A DNA stretch of 64,000 bases, from NCBI RefSeq assembly GCF_009664975.1, contig NZ_WJXB01000003.1, positions 434,001 through 498,000 on the forward strand, written 5' to 3'. Shown here one piece after another: positions 56,723 to 64,000 of the stretch. The notes beneath the pieces were generated by a model. That model searched no databases, was not told where the DNA came from, and saw only the letters and a list, made by a program, of their open reading frames with translations. Within the stretch, counting starts at the first letter, position 1. Every line of letters begins with the position of its first letter. The position numbers and the translations under genes were made by a program. Source of the DNA: Paenibacillus monticola. GTDB lineage: Bacteria; Bacillota; Bacilli; Paenibacillales; Paenibacillaceae.

Positions 56723-57343
56723 TTAACTTGGTTCGTAATGGCTGATGTCTCCGTGCAGCACGATTTCCGGGACTCCGTCGATAATATCAATCTGGCAAAG
56801 GCAGGTCGGGTGGATGTAGGGTAAATCCCAAAGCTGCTCATTTGCTCTCCCTTCAAAATAAGCCATTAGATGCTTAATAATTACAGTGTGCGTTACAATA
56901 AGTACAGATTGCCCCTCGTGTGTCTCCATGATCTCCTGCAGTTTATGAAGTGACCTTGTCCGTACCTCCGCATAGGTCTCGCTTCCCTCAACTTTAAACT
57001 TCCCGGGTTCCTTCCAGAAATTATGCCATTGCTCAGGATAACCGGACTCCACCTCGGAAGAATAACATCCTTCCCATACACCGAAGCCCATCTCCATAAG
57101 CGCTTCGCTGGTCTTCAGCGGGATGTTACGCTCCCCACGGACAATTTCCGCAGTACGTAGTGCCCGAGGACTGGGACTTGCATAGATAGCATCCAGTGTT
57201 ACCGTATGCATAGCCTTTCTCAGCCATTCAGCCTGTTGCAGACCAAGCGCAGTCAAGGCTGAATCCTGAAATCCCTGCATTCGATGCACCACATTCCATT
57301 CCGTCTCTCCATGCCGTACTAAATAAAGTTTTGTGTGCTTCAT
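56723..57343 (-). CDS. histidine phosphatase family protein
   Basis: A 206-residue enzyme of the phosphoglycerate mutase/phosphatase superfamily. The catalytic motif LYLVRHGETEWN (about 5-16) is intact, followed by MQGFQDSALTALG, an acid region (EMGFGVWEG) and VTHTVIIKHLM with the second histidine. Substrate unknown; CobC-type alpha-ribazole phosphatases belong to the same group. ATG 57343 is preferred, with GGAG 6 nt before it. Confidence 0.88.
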   Translation of the reverse strand: MKHTKLYLVRHGETEWNVVHRMQGFQDSALTALGLQQAEWLRKAMHTVTLDAIYASPSPRALRTAEIVRGERNIPLKTSEALMEMGFGVWEGCYSSEVESGYPEQWHNFWKEPGKFKVEGSETYAEVRTRSLHKLQEIMETHEGQSVLIVTHTVIIKHLMAYFEGRANEQLWDLPYIHPTCLCQIDIIDGVPEIVLHGDISHYEPS

Positions 57344-57398
57344 AACGATCTCCATCTCCCATCCCTAATATACTATTAATATACTATGGACCCTAAGA

Positions 57399-57442
57399 CG
57401 TCAAACAGCCAGTCCTTCGCTATGAAGGCTGGCTGTTTGACG
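57399..57442. terminator. hairpin terminator of ric
   Basis: Perfect 14-bp arms CGTCAAACAGCCAG and its complement enclose an inner TCCTTC/GAAGG stem. Lies 25 nt beyond the ric stop codon. Can also read as a barrier between the two genes. Confidence 0.75.
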
Positions 57443-57466
57443 GACTCTTAAGTTCAATTAGTGCTG

Positions 57467-58210
57467 TTACTGATATCTTGGGAACAAAATGTTATTCTCC
57501 AGATGAACATGCTCAAAGGTCATTCCTTCCAGCTCTTCGAGCCGGGCATACGTCAAACGGTAAGTTGTACAAGCATGGCCTGGAGGGGTGAAGTCATTAG
57601 TGACCAGGCGAATCTTCTTCAGTATATCTCCAGCGGCATCATGCTCGTCTTCCAGCTTATTCAGAATAAGACGCAGCTCGGCCAAAGCTTCTTCACTAGG
57701 ATCTACCGAGTAAGCCAATATCTTAGGAAACTCACTTTCCTCTTCCTTGGCGGTGTGCTGCAGCAATTCTTCCTTAAGCGTATTGAACAGCGCATGCATT
57801 TCAGCTAAGTGAGGAGAATCTTCACCATGCACACGGAACACTTTAGCTACATTTTGTCCGATTAGAGGCAGCTCTTCACGCAAATAATGGTGGTGCTTAT
57901 TAATAATATGTTCAATCAGCTGTGCGGAAGGCGCCGTATTCCATACCTTCTCTTCTTCAAGCACCGGATATTCTGCAAGCAGCTTATTCAAATCGCCCAG
58001 CATGCTGTCAATATCCAGACCACGCTCCGCAGCCGCATCAGCCAGCGGTCTTGCGCCGCCACAGCAGAAATCAATCTTGTTTGCTTTGAAATAATCCGCA
58101 GCTTTAGGGAATTGCAGCACAATATCTCTTACCAATGCTTCCCCATTAAAAGTGTTCAACGAAGGCTGTGCTATCTCTGAAGTTCTATCATAAGTTTGTT
58201 GGGTTTCCAT
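57467..58210 (-). CDS. ric: iron-sulfur cluster repair di-iron protein (RIC/ScdA/YtfE)
   Basis: A 247-residue protein that repairs iron-sulfur centres after nitrosative or oxidative damage. The N-terminal ScdA_N domain contains FCCGGARPLADAA (about 48-60). The hemerythrin-like di-iron domain follows, with histidines and glutamates in HHHYLREELP, HLAEMHALF, HTAKEEESEFP and EDEHDAAGD. Lies near nirBDC, fitting protection from nitric oxide made during nitrite reduction. An Fnr-like site lies upstream. Confidence 0.93.
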   Translation of the reverse strand: METQQTYDRTSEIAQPSLNTFNGEALVRDIVLQFPKAADYFKANKIDFCCGGARPLADAAAERGLDIDSMLGDLNKLLAEYPVLEEEKVWNTAPSAQLIEHIINKHHHYLREELPLIGQNVAKVFRVHGEDSPHLAEMHALFNTLKEELLQHTAKEEESEFPKILAYSVDPSEEALAELRLILNKLEDEHDAAGDILKKIRLVTNDFTPPGHACTTYRLTYARLEELEGMTFEHVHLENNILFPRYQ

Positions 58211-58256
58211 AAAGGTTCCTCCTTGGGTTGTGTGTTCAGGTTTCTTCTACCTACTA

Positions 58257-58299
58257 ACCATACTCCCGAAAGGAACCTTAACTTGTGATTGTAAGCACT
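58257..58299 (-). promoter_or_regulatory. possible Fnr-dependent promoter of ric
   Basis: On the minus strand AGTGC-TTACAA-TCACA (58284-58299) matches the Fnr consensus at 8 of 10. A TATGGT -10-like hexamer (58257-58262) would place the box at -41.5. The match is weaker than at nirB. The rest of the gap to 58475 is AT-rich, with a CATGAGGT/ACCTCATG inverted repeat at about 58416-58458 and no gene. Confidence 0.4.
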
Positions 58300-58475
58300 G
58301 AATTTAAAACTGTTTGTTGGATAGAGTGAATTTCATAACGACGGAAAAATTTTCTTTATAGAGAAAATGATATCTTCTAACATGTTCATCTGTATTTACC
58401 GAAAAAGTTTACACGCATGAGGTTCTACGGAAATAACCATAAATTCTCACCTCATGAGTTTTATTGCAAAATCGA

Positions 58476-58514
58476 CAAAAAAGAAACCTTGAAAGGCAGA
58501 AAGCCAATCAAGGT
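58476..58514 (-). terminator. terminator of the decayed toxin/immunity cassette 1
   Basis: On the minus strand ACCTTGA pairs with TCAAGGT around a loop containing TTGGCTTT, followed by TCTTTTTT. Very similar to the terminator at 60220-60260, suggesting a shared cassette end. Confidence 0.75.
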
Positions 58515-58561
58515 AAGACTATTATTTCTCGGTAAAATTGCTATACCTCTCTTTTAATTTG

Positions 58562-58876
58562 CTAATCAACCAGATAAACCATACAAGGTTTGACCCAACC
58601 TTCAATAACGACTTCTTTTACTTTCTCCTGCCAAAATGGCAAGATCGCATCAGTGAAATCGGTAATAATTTCTTCTATCCATGCTGTCTAAGCAGGTCGT
58701 TGGGAACTTAAATTTCATTTGTATCTCGGAAATATAATCTTCCCTGACTGTATATTTGTTCTCTTTAGTTCAACGATATGAAAACTTTCAATTATCACCA
58801 GTTCCGCTTTGAGAGATTCAATCTTTTCACTATTTGTTATTGGTTTTAAGACTTTATTATCTATCATCTCATTCAT
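58562..58876 (-). pseudogene. decayed immunity-type gene
   Basis: Translation starts at ATG 58876 (MNEMIDNKVLKPITNSEK) but the frame breaks near 58755. It resumes as REDYISEIQMKFKFPTTCLDS, breaks again near 58685, and ends WVKPCMVYLVD at TAG 58562. At least two frameshifts therefore disrupt one gene of about 105 codons. Its place 12 nt after a toxin-like reading frame and before a terminator fits an immunity gene; a barstar-like relationship was considered but cannot be shown. Confidence 0.6.
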
Positions 58877-58888
58877 TTCCTCACATCC

Positions 58889-59150
58889 TTATCTGATTTG
58901 AGTAAAGATACCATAATGGTCGCCTGAATAATATACTGAAACATCACTACCCTGTACAAACCTTTGAGGAGCATTTCCTCCACTATTCTTTGCCTAAACC
59001 AAACATAATATTATCATCAACCGCATCCAATATTCCTGTTGTTAAGTTATTTATCCTTGTCTTGACTTTGTTTCCATTCGTAGTTCTTTCGCTACTGTTC
59101 GCTCTGCCGATGAGCCGGAACGAGACGCCGGTGCTGAGGGCTGAGATAGC
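58889..59150 (-). pseudogene. decayed C-terminal fragment of a polymorphic-toxin-like protein
   Basis: The frame ending at TAA 58889 reads NSGGNAPQRFVQGSDVSVYY, then SGDHYGIFTQIR. Just upstream, in a different frame, is INNLTTGILDAVDDNIMFGLGK, so one frameshift joins them near 58990. Further upstream frames suggest a linker region. No start codon or N-terminus remains. It directly precedes the decayed immunity-type gene. Confidence 0.5.
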
Positions 59151-59312
59151 TATCACAAAAAGCGACCTGTTTTGTATAACGATATTGCGTTAGATAGTAT
59201 ACTTTTCGACTTACAAGTGTGTACATCAATTTTCAGAAAAATTTGGTGTAGATATTACATGGGTTAAATGTGTTATTGATTAAATGATAGGTTCAATCAA
59301 CTTGGTAGCCCC

Positions 59313-59349
59313 ACCAAAAAAAGAAACTCCTGAACAATTCATTCAGGAG
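59313..59349 (-). terminator. terminator of the toxin/immunity cassette 2
   Basis: On the minus strand CTCCTGAA-TGAATTG-TTCAGGAG is followed by TTTCTTTTTTT. It lies 20 nt after the immunity gene stop. Confidence 0.88.
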
Positions 59350-59369
59350 GATAAGTGATACAAGAGTAT

Positions 59370-59717
59370 CTATTTATAAGCAACCTTTGAAGCAACAATA
59401 TTTATGTTGTCTCCGGAATTAAGTAAAATAGTAAAATGCAATGCTTGACTGTCTTGCAGAGGGCTGTATTTCGTAATAAGTTCACTACTTTCTCTTATAA
59501 CGAATTCATTGATATACATTCCTGCCCCCCACGGCTCATATAGACTAACATCAATAAAAAGTACTTCATCAAATATAAGTTCATTTTTATTGGTGTTTAG
59601 TTTAATTGGGATGCTTACTTTATGCTCATAATAATTACAAATAACATCTCTAATTTCAGCATCGTGTAAGTTGAGTTTCTCAATTTCATGCTGTGTCTGT
59701 TTGTTTATAGTAATCAT
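59370..59717 (-). CDS. putative immunity protein of cassette 2
   Basis: A 115-residue acidic cytosolic protein with no signal or helix in the membrane. Recognisable features are LNLHDAEIRDVICNYYEHK near the N-terminus and YEPWGAGMYINEF in the middle, a pattern seen in small proteins that follow polymorphic toxins. It starts 16 nt after the toxin stop codon, with GGAGGG before ATG 59717 (an upstream in-frame ATG at 59729 is less well placed). Function as an antitoxin is inferred from position. Confidence 0.65.
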   Translation of the reverse strand: MITINKQTQHEIEKLNLHDAEIRDVICNYYEHKVSIPIKLNTNKNELIFDEVLFIDVSLYEPWGAGMYINEFVIRESSELITKYSPLQDSQALHFTILLNSGDNINIVASKVAYK

Positions 59718-59732
59718 AGTACCCTCCATCAT

Positions 59733-60101
59733 TCAGGAACTTTAGGAACGCTATCACCCGGCCAATAATGGGTATTCCCCTGTTTCGGGATGCTCCATTC
59801 TGTTTTTACCATCAGGCGTTAGATGAAAATGGTCACCGTATTTAACATCCTTATTCCATTCATAAACTGCTTGTCCCGTCTCAGGGTCATTCCATTTGAT
59901 AATATCACCGTTCTTATAATTTTTCCCAACTAATCCCGCTGGATTAAAGTCATTTGGACTTTCAGGAAACACATTTTGTGGAACAGCTTCACCCTTCCCC
60001 TCACCCGAGAAAAGACTAGTCGTATCCGACATTATGCTCTTAGTGCTATTTACTCGCTTTCTCCATGGGTAGTTACCGCTGCTGTAGCTGCTATTAAAGT
60101 T
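59733..60101 (-). pseudogene. C-terminal toxin domain fragment with a single-base frameshift (cassette 2)
   Basis: The open frame reads NSSYSSGNYPWRKRVNST, then SDTTSLFSGEGKGEAVPQN and NDFNPAGLVGKNYKNGDIIK, WNDPETGQAVYEWNKD and YGDHFHLTPDGKNRMEHP, then stops early. Skipping one G in the GGGG run at about 59777-59780 restores ETGNTHYWPGDSVPKVPE and ends at TGA 59733, next to the immunity gene. No start codon for a complete toxin exists; the N-terminus is missing. The domain resembles C-terminal modules of RHS/LXG-type polymorphic toxins (from memory). Confidence 0.65.
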
Positions 60102-60219
60102 TCATTAATTCCTATACTCTTAAAAACGCATTACAAATATCTGCATTAGTTTATCAACGCTACTCAATGTGTTATTTAAGATATTGATTGAATGATATGT
60201 TTTGGTATTGGACACCTTC

Positions 60220-60260
60220 AAAAAAATAAGAACCTTGAAATGTACAAAGCCAATCAAGGT
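60220..60260 (-). terminator. terminator of cassette 3, near-copy of that at 58.5 kb
   Basis: On the minus strand ACCTTGA pairs with TCAAGGT around a loop starting TTGGCTTTG, followed by TCTTATTTTTTT. The stem and loop start match 58476-58514. Confidence 0.8.
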
Positions 60261-60288
60261 AAGGATATAGTAGATATTATTATTCAAT

Positions 60289-60908
60289 TTACAATATTTG
60301 CTTTGCAAATTTCACATACTCATCTTTGAATTCAGTTTTCAATCTCAGTGTCTCCAAAAAGTCATGAATATAATTTTTGAGAACTGATTCAAAAATATGA
60401 ATTGGAACATATTCTAAACCAGTTGAACAGAGAAAAGATATCCCCTCTTGATATAGTTCTTCGTTGTTCCACGTTATCTCTATTTGCTGACCAATCTTTC
60501 TAAAATAAATATCAAGTAGGTTTGAACCTCCCCTACTAGCAAACCATGAATGTTTGAATTCCCAGTTTTGTTTTTTACTAAACCACGCATCAAATTCATC
60601 ATCATTGTCTGAATCAAAATCTAAACTATTAGTCAATAATTCTATCGCAGTTTTACCTTGGACAGGTAAAGGAAACTCTTCATCAGTTAAAATGGTCGAG
60701 AGATTTTCACGTAACCATTCTACTAAGTGAATCAAGTTCCATTCATAAGTGATTTCATGATTATTTCTAGAAAACTTACAAAGTTCTTTTCCATTGACCC
60801 AAAATTCAAACTTCCCCCAAGTTTCAGCAATCAATCCTTTTTCATTAAAAGGATTTTCAATAAAATCATATTTTATTGAAAAATATGTTTATCACCAAAC
60901 ACTCTCAT
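60289..60908 (-). pseudogene. unknown acidic protein (immunity-like), frameshifted near the N-terminus
   Basis: The long open part encodes 181 residues from a TTG at 60834 (KFEFWVNGKELCKF..., YEWNLIHLVEWLRENL..., ending KFAKQIL). In-frame sequence extends upstream as SIKYDFIENPFNEKGL. One extra T in the T5 run near 60883-60887 would join this to MRVFGDKHIF, starting at ATG 60908 with GAGGTG upstream. So it is either a one-base pseudogene or a sequencing error. No known family recognised; acidic, soluble, in a toxin/immunity region. Confidence 0.6.
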
Positions 60909-61206
60909 GCCTAGACACCTCACTTGTTAAATTGGTTAAGCATGTCATTTGTTGATAAAAAAGTGCATACGACACGGGTAACCACAATTCATTCAACCCT
61001 CACAGTTACTTAACTTCATTCTATTTTGTTTACGTGAAAATACTTGTGTTATACCCTCACCCCAAAAATATCCTCTCTATTTACTGCTTCGTTTATTAAT
61101 CACCATTCTAAAACACAAAAAACACCCCGCCATGGTTCATATCGCAGCGCGATATTGCAACAACCATTCGCAAAGGTGCATTTTAGTATCACTATTCCTC
61201 ATTCTT
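60909..61206. other. AT-rich gap with no supported gene
   Basis: About 300 bp between the toxin/immunity remnants and the next gene. A short open frame runs on the minus strand into the cassette 3 start but has no ribosome site. I see no terminator or promoter worth naming. Confidence 0.5.
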
Positions 61207-61938
61207 TTATTGTACAAACGCCTGCATATACGTTCGCTTGCCAGCCGCATCCTTCAAATAAGGCCCCAAACCGGCAAAACGGGACTGATCGACATACACG
61301 CCGGTCATCCATCTGCCTTCGGTCAGGCCGCCATCCCATTGAAGCACTAGGTTAGGCGCGGCTATCCATTCCTGATAGACTCGTACGTTATGTTCTTTAT
61401 ATTCCTTACAGGGTTTAGAAAGCTCTAGCAGACGGATATCGCTAAGATAGGTAGGGACGAAATAGGTAGCAATCGTATCCAAATCTTCCCCGTCAAAAAA
61501 AGACTCCTCGCCTAAGAAAGGGTGAAACAGTTGCGTATTCTCGTACATGGACCAAATTACGGCCTGCAGCACCATGCTTTGGCGGATGCCGTTGTGAAAC
61601 TTAAAGCTCCGCTGCTCACCGAAAACTCGCTCCTCCGCTGCTCTCTCAACATCGGTAGACTCCAGACAATGCCGCTCACAGCCAATACATTTCCACCCGT
61701 CAGGTCCTTGAATCCATTTCTGAAAGATGGTCCCACTCTCGTTATTACCTTTATAAAGAGAAGAAATAATACTGTAGGGCACTCCGATCCAAGCCTCCCA
61801 TAAGGAATCAGGAAGATGGCTATGAAGCATGAACAACACCTTGTCATAAATGAGCTGCACCTTGATCGAAGCAGTCTCCAGCTCGGCAACATCCTCTTTG
61901 ATATACGCAATCTCCCGGGAAAACAGGGTTGTCTTCAT
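61207..61938 (-). CDS. hypothetical protein with a CxxCxxxC motif
   Basis: A 243-residue soluble protein that I do not recognise. A cysteine group CIGCERHC lies at about residues 83-90, suggesting a small metal site, and the protein is rich in aromatic residues (WEAWIGVPYS, QAVIWSMYENTQLFHPF). There is no signal peptide or membrane segment. Codon use and the GGCGAGG-type ribosome region look normal for the chromosome, unlike the AT-rich cassettes just to its left. Monocistronic. Confidence 0.6.
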   Translation of the reverse strand: MKTTLFSREIAYIKEDVAELETASIKVQLIYDKVLFMLHSHLPDSLWEAWIGVPYSIISSLYKGNNESGTIFQKWIQGPDGWKCIGCERHCLESTDVERAAEERVFGEQRSFKFHNGIRQSMVLQAVIWSMYENTQLFHPFLGEESFFDGEDLDTIATYFVPTYLSDIRLLELSKPCKEYKEHNVRVYQEWIAAPNLVLQWDGGLTEGRWMTGVYVDQSRFAGLGPYLKDAAGKRTYMQAFVQ

Positions 61939-62091
61939 CTCCCTCGCCTCCTGATAGTTATGCTACTTACTCCATTCTGAGCAATTTGAGCAAGAACCAA
62001 TATTAGTAAGCGTTTCCAGCACGGCCTGAGTAATGTTTTTCCTATTATATTACATACATCTATCCTAAGTGAATCTTTATTTTAATAAAAT

Positions 62092-62130
62092 AAAAAAGCC
62101 CCTTCCCCCTATTAACGGGAAAAAGGAGCC
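62092..62130 (-). terminator. terminator of the HxlR gene
   Basis: On the minus strand GGCTCC...CCC and GGG...GGGGC pair imperfectly around GTTAATA, followed by TTTTTTAT. The match is interrupted but the T run is good. Confidence 0.7.
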
Positions 62131-62156
62131 AGCCCTCATCATTTACTGTAGATGAA

Positions 62157-62474
62157 CTACTCTACCCAGCTCTCGGCCCAAGATTGAATCTGCTGCATAA
62201 CAGGCTCCAGCGCATGGCCCTTGTCGGTCAGTTCATACTCAATGCGTACCGGTGTTTCCGGGTACACATGGCGTACCAGAATACCTTCGCATTCCAAATC
62301 CTTCATCCGCTCAGATAGCATCTTATCGCTCATTAATGGAATCAGACCGGAAATATCTTTAAAGCGTTTCGGTCCGCTCATTAATGTCTGAATAATAAGT
62401 CCATTCCATCGTTTGCCTAAGAAAGAGAAGGCAGTTTCGAATCTGGGGCACATCGTTAACTGATGTTGTTCCAT
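62157..62474 (-). CDS. HxlR family transcriptional regulator
   Basis: A 105-residue winged-helix regulator. MCPRFETAFSFLGKRWNGLIIQ near the N-terminus, GPKRFKDISGLIPLMSDKMLSERMKDLE in the recognition part and a C-terminal YELTDKGHAL wing define the family. The cysteine in MCPRF is the position used for thiol sensing in HypR/YodB-type members. ATG 62474 is preferred. The imperfect palindrome TACTATTAGTTAGTA (62501-62515) upstream is a candidate autoregulatory operator. Confidence 0.9.
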   Translation of the reverse strand: MEQHQLTMCPRFETAFSFLGKRWNGLIIQTLMSGPKRFKDISGLIPLMSDKMLSERMKDLECEGILVRHVYPETPVRIEYELTDKGHALEPVMQQIQSWAESWVE

Positions 62475-62599
62475 TGTTCTCACCTCTCACTAGTGAAGCT
62501 TACTATTAGTTAGTATATATAATTTTACCACATTTTAATCGGGATGAACATCGTTTCCCAAAAAAAAGTTCATCTGCCTTAAATATTATATCTTTAATG

Positions 62600-62923
62600 T
62601 CAATCCTCGGTGCCTGCGGACGGTGCCCTTTGGGATATGGCCTCCGTTACAACAAAGCCAAGATCATCGTTTCCATAGAGCGAAAGTACTCCAAGAACGG
62701 TATCATCGGATATAAACCCCGCCTCTTCTAAGGATACCGTCAGTGCTAACGCATTACTAAGCGCCTCATTCCCCGCCTGCTCTGGGTAAGCTTGTAAATA
62801 CAAGCTGTGCGGGTCCAGATTGTTATTAACACACCACTGGGCAAACACAAGGATCATCATCTCTTCATCACGTTTATAGCTTTCGATGATCTGCTCTTCC
62901 ATCGATTTACGGTCATCTTCCAA
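62600..62923 (-). CDS. hypothetical small acidic protein
   Basis: A 107-residue acidic protein with an N-terminal helix rich in Glu and Lys (MEDDRKSMEEQIIESYKRDE), then a mainly helical body. No cysteine-rich, catalytic or membrane motif is seen. It starts 24 nt after the oxidoreductase stop codon, so the two are likely cotranscribed. No family recognised. Confidence 0.65.
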   Translation of the reverse strand: MEDDRKSMEEQIIESYKRDEEMMILVFAQWCVNNNLDPHSLYLQAYPEQAGNEALSNALALTVSLEEAGFISDDTVLGVLSLYGNDDLGFVVTEAISQRAPSAGTED

Positions 62924-62947
62924 TAGCCTGCTCCTTTCTGCGATCCG

Positions 62948-63883
62948 TTAACCGGTCAGCTCTGCTGCCAGTATATGACTTGGCAATACAGCTGAAGCAG
63001 CAACTCCGCATTGCTCTGGTGTATCTAAGTTGCTCAGAAAATGATCGACTACTCCAGCAAAACCTCTTCTGTCCAGAATAGTATCCCAACTTCCGAAGCT
63101 CTGGCTGCGCGGCAACGCACCATTCTCGTAGAGCACCGCTTTATCCATATCGGCTACTTCCACTGATCTTCCATGCCCATGCAGCTCCACTTTCTCTTGA
63201 TCTGCACCGGCATCACGAACCATACTATACGTACCAACCGTACCATTCGCCCAACCCAACATCCCGGAGGATTGTAATAATCGCCCATCTGTACCTGATT
63301 GCAGATTGCTGTGCAGCAGCTCATAATCACCGCCGCATAGCCACAGCAGCAAATCGAGCATGTGAATCAGATCATCATGCACAGTTTCATGGCTGCTGCT
63401 GGCTTGTTGCTTCGTGCGATGCTTAATCGCACTGCAGTGGCTAATGCCACCCGCCTTCTCCAGCCAGGCCTTAGCAGCAGCATACATCGGAGCATACCGA
63501 CGGTTAAAGCCCACGGCCAATAGAAGCCCTTTATCTTCAGCAAGCGCTACCATCCGCCTGGATTCTCCCAGATCATAGGAAAGAGGTTTATCCACATATA
63601 CCGCTACTCCATGCTGAAGGCATTGTGTGACGATATCGTAATGGGTTGGCGTGGGACTATGTACGAATACGGCATCGAGCTCCCAGGACAATAACTCATC
63701 TAAATGGGTGGTCCCTTTAGCTAAACGGTACATGTCCATCGCACTTTGCACCGTTGTCGGTGAATGGCTGAGTACGCCTACGACCTCTGCATGATCATGG
63801 CGGGAGAGCAGCGGCAGGTAGACTTTACGGGCAATATCGCCAATTCCGATCATGGCCACTCTTTTTCGTTCAGCACTACTCAT
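62948..63883 (-). CDS. Gfo/Idh/MocA family oxidoreductase
   Basis: A 311-residue NAD(P)-dependent oxidoreductase. The Rossmann motif MIGIGDIARKVYLPLL (about 10-25) is followed by the family loop VYVDKPLSYDLGESR (about 92) carrying the catalytic lysine. The C-terminal dimer domain holds HETVHDDLIHMLDLLLW with the conserved acid and histidine. The substrate, probably a sugar or inositol derivative, cannot be named. Starts a two-gene unit. Confidence 0.9.
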   Translation of the reverse strand: MSSAERKRVAMIGIGDIARKVYLPLLSRHDHAEVVGVLSHSPTTVQSAMDMYRLAKGTTHLDELLSWELDAVFVHSPTPTHYDIVTQCLQHGVAVYVDKPLSYDLGESRRMVALAEDKGLLLAVGFNRRYAPMYAAAKAWLEKAGGISHCSAIKHRTKQQASSSHETVHDDLIHMLDLLLWLCGGDYELLHSNLQSGTDGRLLQSSGMLGWANGTVGTYSMVRDAGADQEKVELHGHGRSVEVADMDKAVLYENGALPRSQSFGSWDTILDRRGFAGVVDHFLSNLDTPEQCGVAASAVLPSHILAAELTG

Positions 63884-64000
63884 AGGTGTATATCCCCCTC
63901 AATACCGGGAATTTTCCATTCCCGTATGTCTCTTTAAGCTATTATACCAAGACATAAGGCAGTGACAAATGATCTTTGCTTCAATAATTAGTTTTTTTTC

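Noticed and set aside
58990..59193. 67-codon plus-strand open frame
   Set aside because: It is antisense to the decayed toxin fragment, whose reading on the minus strand continues across several hundred bases with a following immunity gene.

Overview
The window reads as a low-to-mid-GC, spore-forming Bacillota chromosome, most like Paenibacillus. The pointers are a yqh/efp gene neighbourhood of the Bacillus type, a spore photoproduct lyase, two YesM/YesN two-component systems next to carbohydrate ABC importers, a B. subtilis-type Fnr with C-terminal cysteines, a T-box in front of metG, and frequent TTG/GTG starts with strong AGGAGG-type ribosome sites. I see no rRNA, tRNA, intact insertion sequence, prophage or CRISPR array.

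Layout. 0-8 kb: housekeeping cluster yqhV, a YitT-type membrane protein, lysC, efp, an M24 peptidase (yqhT), yqhR, yqhQ, a yqhP-like gene and a patatin (yqhO). 8-19 kb: a secreted GHL10 hydrolase, mntR, splB, ccdA, a zinc ABC importer (znuA-znuC-znuB) with two Zur boxes, T-box-controlled metG, yidD and zur. 19-28 kb: a large secreted PKD/copper-amine-oxidase-N protein, then carbohydrate uptake system 1 (binding protein, two permeases, sensor kinase, AraC-type regulator). 28-34 kb: fermentation genes pflA, pflB and adhE. 34-48 kb: carbohydrate system 2 (sensor kinase, regulator, two permeases, binding protein) beside an operon of two overlapping GH65 phosphorylases, beta-phosphoglucomutase and an esterase. 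48-58 kb: fnr, NUDIX, TetR, an old-yellow-enzyme oxidoreductase, nirBDC, a lipoprotein, a histidine phosphatase and ric (scdA). 58-61 kb: AT-rich remains of polymorphic-toxin C-terminal/immunity cassettes. 61-64 kb: an unknown protein, an HxlR regulator, a small unknown protein and a Gfo/Idh/MocA oxidoreductase.

How it fits together. The window carries both the Fnr regulator and much of a likely Fnr regulon. Sites matching TGTGA-N6-TCACA lie about 41.5-42.5 bp upstream of inferred start points of nirB, pflB, adhE and, more weakly, ric. In nirB and pflB a second site lies exactly 21 bp further up. Zinc uptake is similarly local: zur lies a few kb from znuA, whose promoter has one Zur-like box between -35 and -10 and another at the start point. 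Sugar uptake carries cre-like (CcpA) sites.

The least ordinary content is (i) a foldback, MITE-like repeat family with terminal inverted repeats (43.3 and 49.4 kb, partial at 41.5 kb); (ii) a second hairpin repeat family at 3' ends of genes; (iii) a 13-bp tandem array splitting the zinc operon; (iv) decayed toxin/immunity cassettes with homopolymer frameshifts; (v) a NirD that has lost its Rieske ligands; and (vi) the tandem GH65 phosphorolysis locus with no recognisable substrate assignment.
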